A program made the position numbers and the translations under genes. The notes beneath the pieces were generated by a model, which did no database searches, had not been told where the DNA came from, and saw only the letters and a list, made by a program, of their open reading frames with translations. This document shows positions 50,828 through 59,938 of a DNA stretch of 64,000 nucleotides, one piece after another; within the stretch, counting starts at the first letter, position 1, and every line of letters begins with the position of its first letter. This DNA comes from Algoriphagus zhangzhouensis (GTDB taxonomy: Bacteria > Bacteroidota > Bacteroidia > Cytophagales > Cyclobacteriaceae), in assembly GCF_900148515.1 (NCBI RefSeq), contig NZ_FRXN01000002.1, forward strand, positions 186,001 through 250,000, written 5' to 3'.

Positions 50828-52534
50828 TTAGAGATTTTGTTTTTTAAGTTCTGAAACGGCATGATTTGCAGCTCTGGCTGTCAAGGCCATGTAGGTCAAG
50901 GACGGATTCACACAAGAAGATGAGGTCATACAAGCTCCATCTGTTACAAATACATTTTCACATCCATGAACCTGATTGGTTCCATTCAAAACAGACGTCT
51001 TAGGGTCTTTACCCATTCTTGCCGTTCCCATTTCATGGATTCCATAACCCATTTCATGCTTGTTATCGAAATCAATAATGTCCTTCAATCCTGCTTTTTC
51101 CAGCATTTCTCGGGCATCAATTCGAATCTGCTTATTTAGCTCCAATTCATTTGGTCCCCACTCAGCATCTACACTCAAGGTAGGCTGCCCCCACTTATCC
51201 AATACATCCTTATTGAGATATACCTTGTTTTCATGACTTGGAAGGCATTCGGCAAATCCTGTGATAAAGAATTCCCAAGATCCAGGCGTCATCAATCCGT
51301 CCTTGAAATCACCTCCAAAGGATTCTTGATTGCTTCCGGCTCCCCATCCGTTTCGATAGCCTCCTCCTTGGAAACCATAACCACGAACAAACTTATCACT
51401 TTGAGGACCGCCTTTAAGGTTCACATATCTAGGAATGTAAATTCCATTTGGACGACGGCCTTTGTAATATTGATCTTCAAAACCATCCACTGTTCCCATG
51501 GCTCCGATTCTATAGGTATGATCCATCAGGTTATGACCTAGTTCACCGGAATCATTTCCAAGACCTTCTGGGAATCTATTGGAAGTAGAATTCATCAAAA
51601 TCTGAGTAGTACTCAAGGTTGATGCATTCACAAAAATGATTTTTGCTTTGTACTCAATATCCTCTCCAGTCTCAGAGTCAATGATTCTTACTCCAGAGGC
51701 CTTTCCTTTTTGTTCATCGTAGATCACTGACTGAACAATTGAATAAGGGCGGATAGTCAAATTACCTGTGGCATTAGCTGCAGGCAAAGTCACAGCATTA
51801 CTGGAGAAATAAGCTCCATAAGGACATCCGCGATCACAACGGTTTCTGGATTGACATTGACCACGGCCATTATGAGGTTGAGTCAAGTGAGCTACTCGAC
51901 CGATGATCATATTACGACCCGGGAAATCCTTTTCTATTCTGGATTTGATTTGTTTCTCCACACAGTTTAGCTCCATGGGAGGTAGAAAGTGTGAATCTGG
52001 TAATTGTGGCAGTCCCAAAGCTTCTCCACTAATTCCTGCAAATTTCTCCACATGGCTATACCAAGGCTCAATATCCTTGTATCGAATCGGCCAATCTACT
52101 CCATTTCCGTCTTTAGCATTCGCTTCAAAATCCAAGTCAGACCAACGGTAGGTTTGCTTTCCCCATAATAGAGAACGACCTCCCATTTGATGGGCACGAA
52201 CCCACATAAATGGTTTTACTTCTGTATATGGATTTTCAAGGTCATTGGCATGAAAATGCTCATTGAAAGCACCAATAAAGCCAGATCTACCACCTTGGGG
52301 GTGTTTTGCTCTTTGCTCTGGAGTCAAGCTTCCTCGCAATTCATGATCCCAAGGATCCAAATTCATGGTTGGGTAGTCCACGACATGCTCCACGATCCTT
52401 CCTCTTTCAAGGACAAGCGTTTTGAGTCCAGCTTCGCAAAGCTCTTTTGCAGCCCAACCACCACTGATTCCCGACCCGATTACTATCGCGTCATAAGTGA
52501 GGTCTTTATCTGCATCAATATTAAAGTTGGCCAT
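50828..52534 (-). CDS. GMC-family FAD oxidoreductase (glycoside/sugar dehydrogenase type)
   Basis: A 568-residue flavoenzyme. FAD loop AIVIGSGISGGWAAKELCEA (about 16-35); QMGGRSLLWGKQTYRW; the Cys-rich QSRNRCDRGCPYGAYFSSNA; and the C-terminal active-site HEMGTARMG with NPSLTYMALTARAAN. It has no signal peptide of its own, which fits export by the Tat-bearing partner gene downstream. Family members oxidise sugars or glycosides, often at C3. The acceptor and substrate are unknown. Confidence 0.9.
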   Translation of the reverse strand: MANFNIDADKDLTYDAIVIGSGISGGWAAKELCEAGLKTLVLERGRIVEHVVDYPTMNLDPWDHELRGSLTPEQRAKHPQGGRSGFIGAFNEHFHANDLENPYTEVKPFMWVRAHQMGGRSLLWGKQTYRWSDLDFEANAKDGNGVDWPIRYKDIEPWYSHVEKFAGISGEALGLPQLPDSHFLPPMELNCVEKQIKSRIEKDFPGRNMIIGRVAHLTQPHNGRGQCQSRNRCDRGCPYGAYFSSNAVTLPAANATGNLTIRPYSIVQSVIYDEQKGKASGVRIIDSETGEDIEYKAKIIFVNASTLSTTQILMNSTSNRFPEGLGNDSGELGHNLMDHTYRIGAMGTVDGFEDQYYKGRRPNGIYIPRYVNLKGGPQSDKFVRGYGFQGGGYRNGWGAGSNQESFGGDFKDGLMTPGSWEFFITGFAECLPSHENKVYLNKDVLDKWGQPTLSVDAEWGPNELELNKQIRIDAREMLEKAGLKDIIDFDNKHEMGYGIHEMGTARMGKDPKTSVLNGTNQVHGCENVFVTDGACMTSSSCVNPSLTYMALTARAANHAVSELKKQNL

Positions 52535-52715
52535 TTGTAATAGGTTTATTAGAGTCTTAATATTACTAATATTTAGCTAAATCCGAGGAAGAAAATTAGG
52601 AATCTGAGTTTTACTCAAGGGAAAAATTATAAAAATTACTACCTCCGCATAGACCTTTTATTTGATGCAAAGGTTTTCTTCATGATAATGCTGCCATTAA
52701 TTAATTAAAAAACGA

Positions 52716-53753
52716 ATGAGACCATTTTTATTTCTCTTGCTTCTCACTTTTTCCTGTGCTCAAAAGCCTGAATTGAGCAAAACGGTATCTAAGGCAGTCA
52801 TGGAGGAGATTTATAAAGAGATCAAAACGCCCTTCAAATATGGTGTCGTTTTTCAGCATCCAGACAGTACCAAAATGGTGGATTCCCCAACGATTTTCAG
52901 AGAAAATAATCAATGGTACATGACCTATATCGTATTTGACGGTCAGGGTTATGAAACTTGGATGGCTGAAAGTGAAGACTTACTTCACTGGGAATCATTG
53001 GGTAAAATTCTTCCCTTTACAGAAGGAACTTGGGATGAAAACCAAAAAGCAGGATATCCAGCCTTGATCAATACTTCTTGGGAAGGAGATTATAATTGGG
53101 AGAAATTCGATGATAGCTATTGGATGACTTATCTGGGAGGTAGTTCTTCAGGATATGAAGCTGGAACTTTGAAAATCGGATTAGCCAATAACTCGGATTT
53201 ATCAAATCTAGTAAGCTGGGACACTTCTAATGAGCCACTACTTTCACCAGAAGATCGAGATGTAAGATGGTTTGAAAATAAAACCATTTACAAGAGTCAT
53301 GTGATTCGAGACGAAGAAAAATTGACGGGGTACCCCTTTGTCATGTATTACAATGCAAAAGGCGATACAGCGGATTATGAAAGTATCGGCATGGCAGTCT
53401 CAAATGATTTGAAAAATTGGAAACGATTTGGAGAAAATCCAGTGATTACGAAAAACCAAGGGATTTGCGGCGATGCTCAAATAGTCAAGATCGATAATCT
53501 GTACATCATGTTTTACTTTGGAGCATTTTGGAAACCGGGAGCATTTGAGCGGTTTGCATGCTCTTATGATTTAGTCAATTGGACAGTTTGGGAAGGTCCC
53601 GATTTGATAGCGCCTTCAGAGCCTTTTGACCAACAATATGCCCACAAACCCTGGGTAATCAAGTGGGAAGGCACAGTTTATCATTTTTACAATGCTGTTG
53701 GGGATCAAGGAAGAGTCATCGCTTTAGCGACTTCCAGAGATTTGAAAAAATAG
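52716..53753 (+). CDS. GH43/GH32/GH130-like five-bladed propeller lipoprotein
   Basis: A 345-residue protein with a lipoprotein signal (TFSC, Cys14). The propeller motifs are MVDSPTIFRENNQWYMTY, DLLHWESLGKILPF, VMYYNAKGD, NDLKNWKRFGENPVI, and AHKPWVIKWEGTVYHFYNA. They match beta-propeller glycosidases and glycosylases of the GH43/GH130-like superfamily; the exact family and substrate are unclear. It is divergent from the GMC gene across 181 bases. Confidence 0.78.
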   Translation: MRPFLFLLLLTFSCAQKPELSKTVSKAVMEEIYKEIKTPFKYGVVFQHPDSTKMVDSPTIFRENNQWYMTYIVFDGQGYETWMAESEDLLHWESLGKILPFTEGTWDENQKAGYPALINTSWEGDYNWEKFDDSYWMTYLGGSSSGYEAGTLKIGLANNSDLSNLVSWDTSNEPLLSPEDRDVRWFENKTIYKSHVIRDEEKLTGYPFVMYYNAKGDTADYESIGMAVSNDLKNWKRFGENPVITKNQGICGDAQIVKIDNLYIMFYFGAFWKPGAFERFACSYDLVNWTVWEGPDLIAPSEPFDQQYAHKPWVIKWEGTVYHFYNAVGDQGRVIALATSRDLKK

Positions 53754-53765
53754 AAGTTACTTATC

Positions 53766-54209
53766 TCAATCATACCGACTCCAGAGAACCGTTCTGCCAA
53801 ACATCGAAACACCAACATATCCCCGAACTTCCAAAGTATCATCACCCTTTAGCTTCATCACGCATGAGTAAGTTTTTCCACTTTTGGGGTCATAGATAGT
53901 ACCATCCTCCCAAACCCCATCTTCGTAGGTGAAGCCCTCCAATAAAGGAAGTCCCAGAATCGGCCGAGAAGACAAAGACTCATCTGGATTATTGGAATCA
54001 ACAACTGGCTTTCCGTTTTCGTTTGGATCTTGAAGCCAAACTATTTTGCCAAAAAACTCATTTCCCGATTTGTAGATTTCAATTCTTCCGTCTTTTTCCG
54101 TATTGAGCCAAGTCCCAATTATTGCGTCTTCGCTTTGAGCGATGGATAGGGAAGAAATGCTCATAAAAAGTGCTATAAAGCCAAAAGTGATTTTATTCAG
54201 GTTTTTCAT
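53766..54209 (-). CDS. DUF2147 secreted protein
   Basis: A 147-residue protein starting at the ATG at 54209 (MKNLNKITFGFIALFM), which gives a signal peptide ending SIAQ. DAIIGTWLNTEKDGRIEIYK, FFGKIVWLQDPNENG, ILGLPLLEGF and DGTIYDPKSGKTYSC are the DUF2147 landmarks. It is a small beta-barrel-like protein of unknown function. Convergent with the propeller gene, 12 bases apart. Confidence 0.9.
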   Translation of the reverse strand: MKNLNKITFGFIALFMSISSLSIAQSEDAIIGTWLNTEKDGRIEIYKSGNEFFGKIVWLQDPNENGKPVVDSNNPDESLSSRPILGLPLLEGFTYEDGVWEDGTIYDPKSGKTYSCVMKLKGDDTLEVRGYVGVSMFGRTVLWSRYD

Positions 54210-54334
54210 AATTCTGCTTCTTCTCATGAAAAGAACGGAGATTAAAATGCATTGTTTTTAAAATCAGCTTAAAAAATAACTCGAATAAACTCAAAGCTCT
54301 TGCCTTCCCTTCATTTTTGGTCTATTTTCCAAGC

Positions 54335-55624
54335 ATGAAAAATACCACCCTCCTTCTAGCCTTTTGTGTACTTTCCACAATCACTTTTGCCCAGCAAAAG
54401 CTAAATAAAGATGAAAAAAAGCTCCTAGAGCTTGTTGATAAAAACTACCAAGAAACTGTAGCGCTTTTAGAAGAAGTCATCAATATCAATTCAGGCTCTT
54501 TAAATAAAGAAGGGGTTCGAGCTGTAGGTGATGTTTTCGCTCGGGAATTTGAAAAGATTGGATTTGAAACTGAATGGGTGGATGTACCTGCCGAAGTGAA
54601 TCGTGCCGGTCATTTCGTAGCAACCAGAAAAGGAAGCAAGGGAAAGAAAATATTTATCATAGGCCATTTGGACACGGTTTTTGAAAAAGACATGCCTTTC
54701 ACTCCATTCACTTGGCTTAATGATTCCACGGCCACGGGTCAAGGCGCCAATGATATGAAAGGAGGCGATGTTTTGGCTTTTGCAAGCTTGAAAGCTTTGG
54801 ACGAATTGGGCCTTTTGGATGAAAGAACCATTACCGTCTATTTCAATGGTGACGAGGAAAGCTCAGGTGATGAGGAGATCTCAAGAAAGGATTTTATAGA
54901 CCGGGCAAAAGAGCACGATGTAGCATTAGCGTATGAAACTGCCCAAGGCTTTGGAACAGTTACAGTTGCAAGAAGAGGATCAAGTGGATGGACTCTGAAA
55001 ACTTCTGGAAAGCAATCTCATTCAAGTGGAGTTTTTAGAGAAAATGTAGGCTATGGGGCCATTTATGAAGCAGCTAGAATCTTGGATGAATTCCGCGAGG
55101 AATTGGCAGGTGAGCAGTACTTAACTTTCAATCCAGGGCAATTTATCGGTGGCTCCGATATTTCATACGATCCAGTTTCTGGAAAAGGAGAAGCATTGGG
55201 TAAAACCAATATTGTATCCCGAGAAGCGATGGTAACTGGGGATTTGAGATTTTTGGGAGAAGAACAGAAAGAAGCAGCGAGAGAAAAAATGAAGGTGATC
55301 GTAGCGAGACATCTCAATCAAACCAATGCTGAAATCATTTTTGAAGATGGACTTCCATCCATGAAGCCATCGGAAGGAAACTATGAAATGGCCAAGTTCC
55401 TCAATACGGTAAGTTTGGATATGGGAATGGGAGAAGTAAAACCTGGTGATCCCGGAAGTCGAGGAGCTGGAGATATTTCATTCGTAGCAGAATTTATGGA
55501 CTGCCTGGATGGACTGGGAGCGTCTGGCTCAGGAGCTCATGCGCCTGGAGAAACTATCAACATGAAACAATACCCAGATTTGATCAAAAGAAGCACCATC
55601 CTACTTTACAGATTGACCAGATAA
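54335..55624 (+). CDS. M20-family metallopeptidase (glutamate-carboxypeptidase-like), secreted
   Basis: A 429-residue protein starting at the ATG at 54335 (MKNTTLLLAFCVLSTITFAQ), giving a signal peptide. Metal-binding residues lie in IIGHLDTVFE, GQGANDMKGGDVLA and FNGDEESSGDEE; a bacterial dimerisation domain interrupts the catalytic domain (about 200-310). GSRGAGDISFVAEFMDCLDG, continuing into LGASGSGAHAPGE, holds the last ligand. It removes a terminal amino acid from peptides or conjugates in the periplasm. Confidence 0.92.
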   Translation: MKNTTLLLAFCVLSTITFAQQKLNKDEKKLLELVDKNYQETVALLEEVININSGSLNKEGVRAVGDVFAREFEKIGFETEWVDVPAEVNRAGHFVATRKGSKGKKIFIIGHLDTVFEKDMPFTPFTWLNDSTATGQGANDMKGGDVLAFASLKALDELGLLDERTITVYFNGDEESSGDEEISRKDFIDRAKEHDVALAYETAQGFGTVTVARRGSSGWTLKTSGKQSHSSGVFRENVGYGAIYEAARILDEFREELAGEQYLTFNPGQFIGGSDISYDPVSGKGEALGKTNIVSREAMVTGDLRFLGEEQKEAAREKMKVIVARHLNQTNAEIIFEDGLPSMKPSEGNYEMAKFLNTVSLDMGMGEVKPGDPGSRGAGDISFVAEFMDCLDGLGASGSGAHAPGETINMKQYPDLIKRSTILLYRLTR

Positions 55625-55686
55625 ATTAATTTGATTCCTTAGCTCGACCCGAAGGACATCAATTCATTTTTAAAGAATTCCGCTTC

Positions 55687-57465
55687 ATGAAATCCAACAA
55701 AGCGAATATCTACCACGTATTCACCCGTCTTTTTGGGAATACCAATACTACCAATAAGCCTTGGGGAACCAAAGAGGAAAATGGAGTGGGTAAATTCAAT
55801 GATTTCACGGATTTAGCTTTGGAGGAAATCAAAAAACTTGGAATAACTCACATTTGGTACACTGGGGTTCCGCATCATGGAATAATCGGTGATTTCCCAG
55901 AAATCGGGGTCGAGTCCGATGATCCGGACATTATCAAAGGGCGAGCAGGATCACCCTATGCCGTTCGGGATTATTATCAAGTTAATCCTGATTTGGCAGT
56001 GGATGTGACCAAAAGAATGGAGGAATATGAGGCATTGATCGCCCGAACCCATAATCATCGTATGAAGGTGATCATGGACATCGTTCCGAATCATATTTCC
56101 CGTCATTATGTAGGGAAAAACAATCCGGAAGGAGTTGAGGATTTCGGAGTGGATGACGATAATACTGTTGAATTTGACCGAAACAATAACTTTTATTATA
56201 TCCCGGGAGAAGCTTTTCAGGTTCCTGATCCCAGAAACAATTACCGACCATTAGGAGGAGAAAAACACGCATTGTCTGATGGGAAATTTGATGAATTCCC
56301 AGCAAAATGGACAGGAAATGGTTCGCGATTGGCTAAGCCTGATTTTGACGATTGGTATGAAACAGTCAAGATCAATTATGGAGTCAGACCAGATGGTTCC
56401 AAGGATTTTGATGAATTGCCCGAAGATTCCAAAAACTGGGATTGGAAAAGACATTTTGAGTTTTGGCAAAACAAAGATGTACCGGATTCATGGAAGAAAT
56501 ATAGAGATATTGCATTGTTCTGGTTAGGAAAAAAGGTGGATGGTTTTCGATTTGATATGGCTGAAATGGTCCCGGTGGAATTCTGGTCCTACCTCAATTC
56601 CCATATTAAAAACAGAAATCCAGATGCATTTTTAGTAGCCGAAGTTTACAATCCTGGTCTCTACAGAGATTTCATTTTCAAAGGAAAAATGGACTATCTC
56701 TACGACAAAGTTGAGCTCTATGACACCCTGAAACATATCATGTATGGCTATGGCTCTACCGATGATCTTCCTTTGATTTTTGAAAGACAAAAAGACATCG
56801 CTCATCATATGCTTCATTTCTTGGAGAATCACGATGAGCAGCGGATTGCAAGCCCAGAATTTGCATTAAATCCCTGGAAAGCCTTACCCGCCATGGTTGT
56901 TTCAGCAACTGTTTCCACTTCTCCCACGATGATTTATTTCGGGCAGGAAGTCGGAGAACCCGCGGCTGAAAAAGCAGGTTTCGGCGATCCGAGCAGAACT
57001 TCCATTTTTGACTATATTGGCGTTCCTCAACATCAAAAATGGATGAATGGAGGAAAGTTCGACGGTGGTCAATTGACTGACAATGAAAAGGCGCTTCGCA
57101 ACTATTATTCTGAGATCTTGAATTTTACGCTGGACAATGAAGCGCTTTCTGGGGAATATGCAGATTTGCATTCTTTTAATCGAATACAAAATCAGGCCTA
57201 TGGCAGCAAACAATATGCTTTTGCCCGATGGAGTGAAAATCAAAAACTGATAATTGTAACCAATTTTGACGAACATCATTGGGTCAATACCAAATTACAA
57301 TTATCGCCTTTTGTGTTTGAAGCTTGGAATCTGGAAATCGGTGAACGAGAAATCTCGGAGGTAATGTTTGGCAAAAAGAAAACGACCTTGTGTGTTTTTG
57401 AATCCTTTGTTGAAATTGATTTGGAATTGGGCCCTTGGGAGTCTGCGGTTTTTGAGGTCAAATAA
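55687..57465 (+). CDS. GH13 alpha-amylase-family glycoside hydrolase, cytoplasmic
   Basis: A 592-residue enzyme with no signal peptide. The four GH13 regions are present: I MDIVPNH (about 130-136), II GFRFDMAEM (nucleophile Asp290), III VAEVYNP (acid/base Glu319), IV FLENHDEQR (Asp383). A C-terminal beta domain follows (about 500-592). It should act on alpha-glucans or alpha-glucosides. The N-terminal IYHVFTRLFGNTNTTNKPWG is common in Bacteroidota members of the family. No maltose genes lie nearby. Confidence 0.92.
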   Translation: MKSNKANIYHVFTRLFGNTNTTNKPWGTKEENGVGKFNDFTDLALEEIKKLGITHIWYTGVPHHGIIGDFPEIGVESDDPDIIKGRAGSPYAVRDYYQVNPDLAVDVTKRMEEYEALIARTHNHRMKVIMDIVPNHISRHYVGKNNPEGVEDFGVDDDNTVEFDRNNNFYYIPGEAFQVPDPRNNYRPLGGEKHALSDGKFDEFPAKWTGNGSRLAKPDFDDWYETVKINYGVRPDGSKDFDELPEDSKNWDWKRHFEFWQNKDVPDSWKKYRDIALFWLGKKVDGFRFDMAEMVPVEFWSYLNSHIKNRNPDAFLVAEVYNPGLYRDFIFKGKMDYLYDKVELYDTLKHIMYGYGSTDDLPLIFERQKDIAHHMLHFLENHDEQRIASPEFALNPWKALPAMVVSATVSTSPTMIYFGQEVGEPAAEKAGFGDPSRTSIFDYIGVPQHQKWMNGGKFDGGQLTDNEKALRNYYSEILNFTLDNEALSGEYADLHSFNRIQNQAYGSKQYAFARWSENQKLIIVTNFDEHHWVNTKLQLSPFVFEAWNLEIGEREISEVMFGKKKTTLCVFESFVEIDLELGPWESAVFEVK

Positions 57466-57496
57466 GTTCAGAGTTCCTCCAGCTCAAATCTTGATT

Positions 57497-59740
57497 TTAC
57501 TCTTCTATTATTTCTAAATACCTGGCCATCCAGTAAGGCCAAAGCCAAAAGACAGGCTCTCTGACCTGGTAAGGATTCCCCTGAATGGCTGCCCATGGAT
57601 TTTTATCCCATCTGACAGTTGCACGAATTGCCGGAGGAGGCAATTCCGAGATTTGAAGCTCTTCCAAAATAGGCTCATGAACCAAGTCCACATCTTCTCT
57701 TACTGTATGATCTATTCTCCAATCAATCAAATCCAGTGGAGTTTCTCTTAAAAAACTAATTGTTTGCTCGACATTCACTTTTTGGCCAGTTGCCAGACTG
57801 TAAGCCAGATTATTGATCAGATTCTCTCCATATTTTTGCTCCTCAATCCATTCATCAGCAAGATCCCTGTAGAACTTTTTGATCTCTGAATCTTGCTCAT
57901 ATTTAAGCAGCATTGGAAAAATATAGCCTTCCATGGTCAAGTCGAAATAGATCTTCCAAGCTGGATTTTTATGATTCAGGTCAGCTGAATTCTTTAAATA
58001 GCCTTCTTCATCGATCAGTTTTCGATAGACTTTTTCATACTTTTCGTCACCGGTAATAGCTCCAGTGAATTTCAGAAAAGCCAACAGTTCCAAAGAATTC
58101 AAACTCCTTTCGGAAGACCAATCAGGGTTTCTATTGAGTTCCTCTGGAGACCATACACCCCAACGGGTATGGGTCCCATCGATATCGATAAAGTTGAAAT
58201 CATTTCGAATCAAGGCATCCATTAATTTCGACACATGAGCTCGGATCTTCACTTTATCCTCCTCAGTCGCTGCATATTCATAGAAATAGAAATAACTCAT
58301 AAAATGACCGACCATCTCGTCACTACTAGTATCTCCTTTCCAAAGCCAATTCCCATCTTCCGACTTTCTCCACCTTACCTCCACAGGCTTGTAGCGTGGA
58401 TCATTGACCAAGGACTCCGCTAATTGACGATCCGTATAGCTTCGATTTGGATCATGAAGTTCAGTCCAATCAGCGGGAACAATAGTTCTGGCAAAAACGC
58501 CATCAATTCCTGTCACCTCATACAAAAGGCTTAAGAAGCCGAAAGCTTTTCTAGCCTTCTCTAATGCATCAGGGTCTTTGGTTACTGCATAGCGAAAACT
58601 CTCCATCACCAAATAACCTCCAGTGTATTCCCCATCATTATCATCATCTGAGTTTTTCCAAGTAGAAATATCCCCAGGAACTTCCAATCTCAAAACACCA
58701 CAAATCCATGGATCCCGGATATGCTTATCCATCAATTCACTGTAGAAATAGCTTTCTTTTTCCTTCAAAGTCATTTCGGTTTTTGAAATCTTACTGACTC
58801 CATTCTGAGTTGCTATCCAGGCATTTCCATCAGCATCAAAAGCAATTTGATTCACCGCATCATCAGTCAACCAGCGGCGGCTGAAAAGTAAAGAATGTGA
58901 ACCATCTGGATAATATCGAACAACCCCTACTTGTGTTCCAACCCACATGACCCCATCTGGTGAAGAGGAAACAGTATTAGTATAGATGGTAGAAAGCCCT
59001 TCCTTTGGACTTAAGGTCTTGACAAGTTTATGATTTTCGCGAATGGAAACACCTCCCAAACCTGCTACCCAAATTTGACCTTCAGGAGACATGGCAAGCC
59101 CTTTTGCATAGCTGGAAATCAATTCATCGGTGCTTTGAAATAATTGAAGTCCCTGTGCTCCCTGAAAATAGAGTCCGGCGTCTGTGGCGATCCACAAATC
59201 CCCTGATTCATCAAGGATAGCATCCCGAATTGACATGGCAACATCTAGACCTTCCTTTAACCAAACAGCATTTTCTTCTTTCCAGACACCATTGGGCCCT
59301 AGCACATATGAATTGGTAGCATTTGAAGTCAAAACAGAGATGGGGGCTTTAGGTCCCTCCTGTTTAGAAATCTCACCATGATCATATTTATAGAGTCCAT
59401 CCCAAGCGCCGAGTAATACTTCTCCACTTTCCAAAATCTCTACCGCATATCCCGGTCCTCGGTTTCCACCTGAAATTATCGGTTCCCATATTTTTGAACC
59501 CGACTTTTTAAGGAAAAAACCACCCTTTGTGGCTATCCAAACATCTCCTTCTTGGCTAACAACGATATCTCTGACTTCATTATCTGCTTCATCTTCACTG
59601 ATGAAAAAAGCCTCATGAGTCTCTTGGATAAAAGGCTCATCTTTGACAGTATACATCTCCGATTTTTCAATTTCTTGAGGCTTCGAACAGGAAAAAATGA
59701 ATAAAAAAAAGAAGAGGAAAATTGAGAACAGTTTATTCAT
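57497..59740 (-). CDS. Lipoprotein: regulator-type propeller fused to a six-hairpin-like domain
   Basis: A 747-residue protein with a lipoprotein signal (IFSCSK, Cys18). Residues about 50-325 form repeats such as GDVWIATKGG, GDLWIATDAGLYF, GVMWVGTQVGVVRY and GNAWIATQNGVSKI, the two-component-regulator propeller (Reg_prop) pattern. Residues about 345-700 are helical with paired aromatic motifs (GGYLVMESFRYAVTKDPDAL, SDEMVGHFMSYFYFYEY), like an alpha/alpha six-hairpin glycosidase or epimerase. No kinase or DNA-binding domain follows. Enzymatic function is not established. Confidence 0.65.
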   Translation of the reverse strand: MNKLFSIFLFFFLFIFSCSKPQEIEKSEMYTVKDEPFIQETHEAFFISEDEADNEVRDIVVSQEGDVWIATKGGFFLKKSGSKIWEPIISGGNRGPGYAVEILESGEVLLGAWDGLYKYDHGEISKQEGPKAPISVLTSNATNSYVLGPNGVWKEENAVWLKEGLDVAMSIRDAILDESGDLWIATDAGLYFQGAQGLQLFQSTDELISSYAKGLAMSPEGQIWVAGLGGVSIRENHKLVKTLSPKEGLSTIYTNTVSSSPDGVMWVGTQVGVVRYYPDGSHSLLFSRRWLTDDAVNQIAFDADGNAWIATQNGVSKISKTEMTLKEKESYFYSELMDKHIRDPWICGVLRLEVPGDISTWKNSDDDNDGEYTGGYLVMESFRYAVTKDPDALEKARKAFGFLSLLYEVTGIDGVFARTIVPADWTELHDPNRSYTDRQLAESLVNDPRYKPVEVRWRKSEDGNWLWKGDTSSDEMVGHFMSYFYFYEYAATEEDKVKIRAHVSKLMDALIRNDFNFIDIDGTHTRWGVWSPEELNRNPDWSSERSLNSLELLAFLKFTGAITGDEKYEKVYRKLIDEEGYLKNSADLNHKNPAWKIYFDLTMEGYIFPMLLKYEQDSEIKKFYRDLADEWIEEQKYGENLINNLAYSLATGQKVNVEQTISFLRETPLDLIDWRIDHTVREDVDLVHEPILEELQISELPPPAIRATVRWDKNPWAAIQGNPYQVREPVFWLWPYWMARYLEIIEE

Positions 59741-59938
59741 TTAGATAGATTGAATCAATTAAAACATTTTGCTAAAACACTCTATTTAAAATACTTACAT
59801 CTTAACCTGATGGACTAGATGAGCTTAAGACAAAAAATGGAAAGTTTACCATTTATTATGAAACTTGATCATACACCTGAAATTGAGCAGGAAAGTCCTT
59901 TTGCTTAAAATTCTTATCTTTTTCAAAACCCCTGACCT

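Noticed and set aside
52698..52710. TTAATTAATTAA just before the propeller gene as an operator
   Set aside because: A simple AT-only palindrome in an AT-rich gap is not informative on its own.
59837..59908. A 23-codon open frame between the propeller-fusion lipoprotein and the sulfatase
   Set aside because: Too short, no family, and likely chance in a divergent promoter region.
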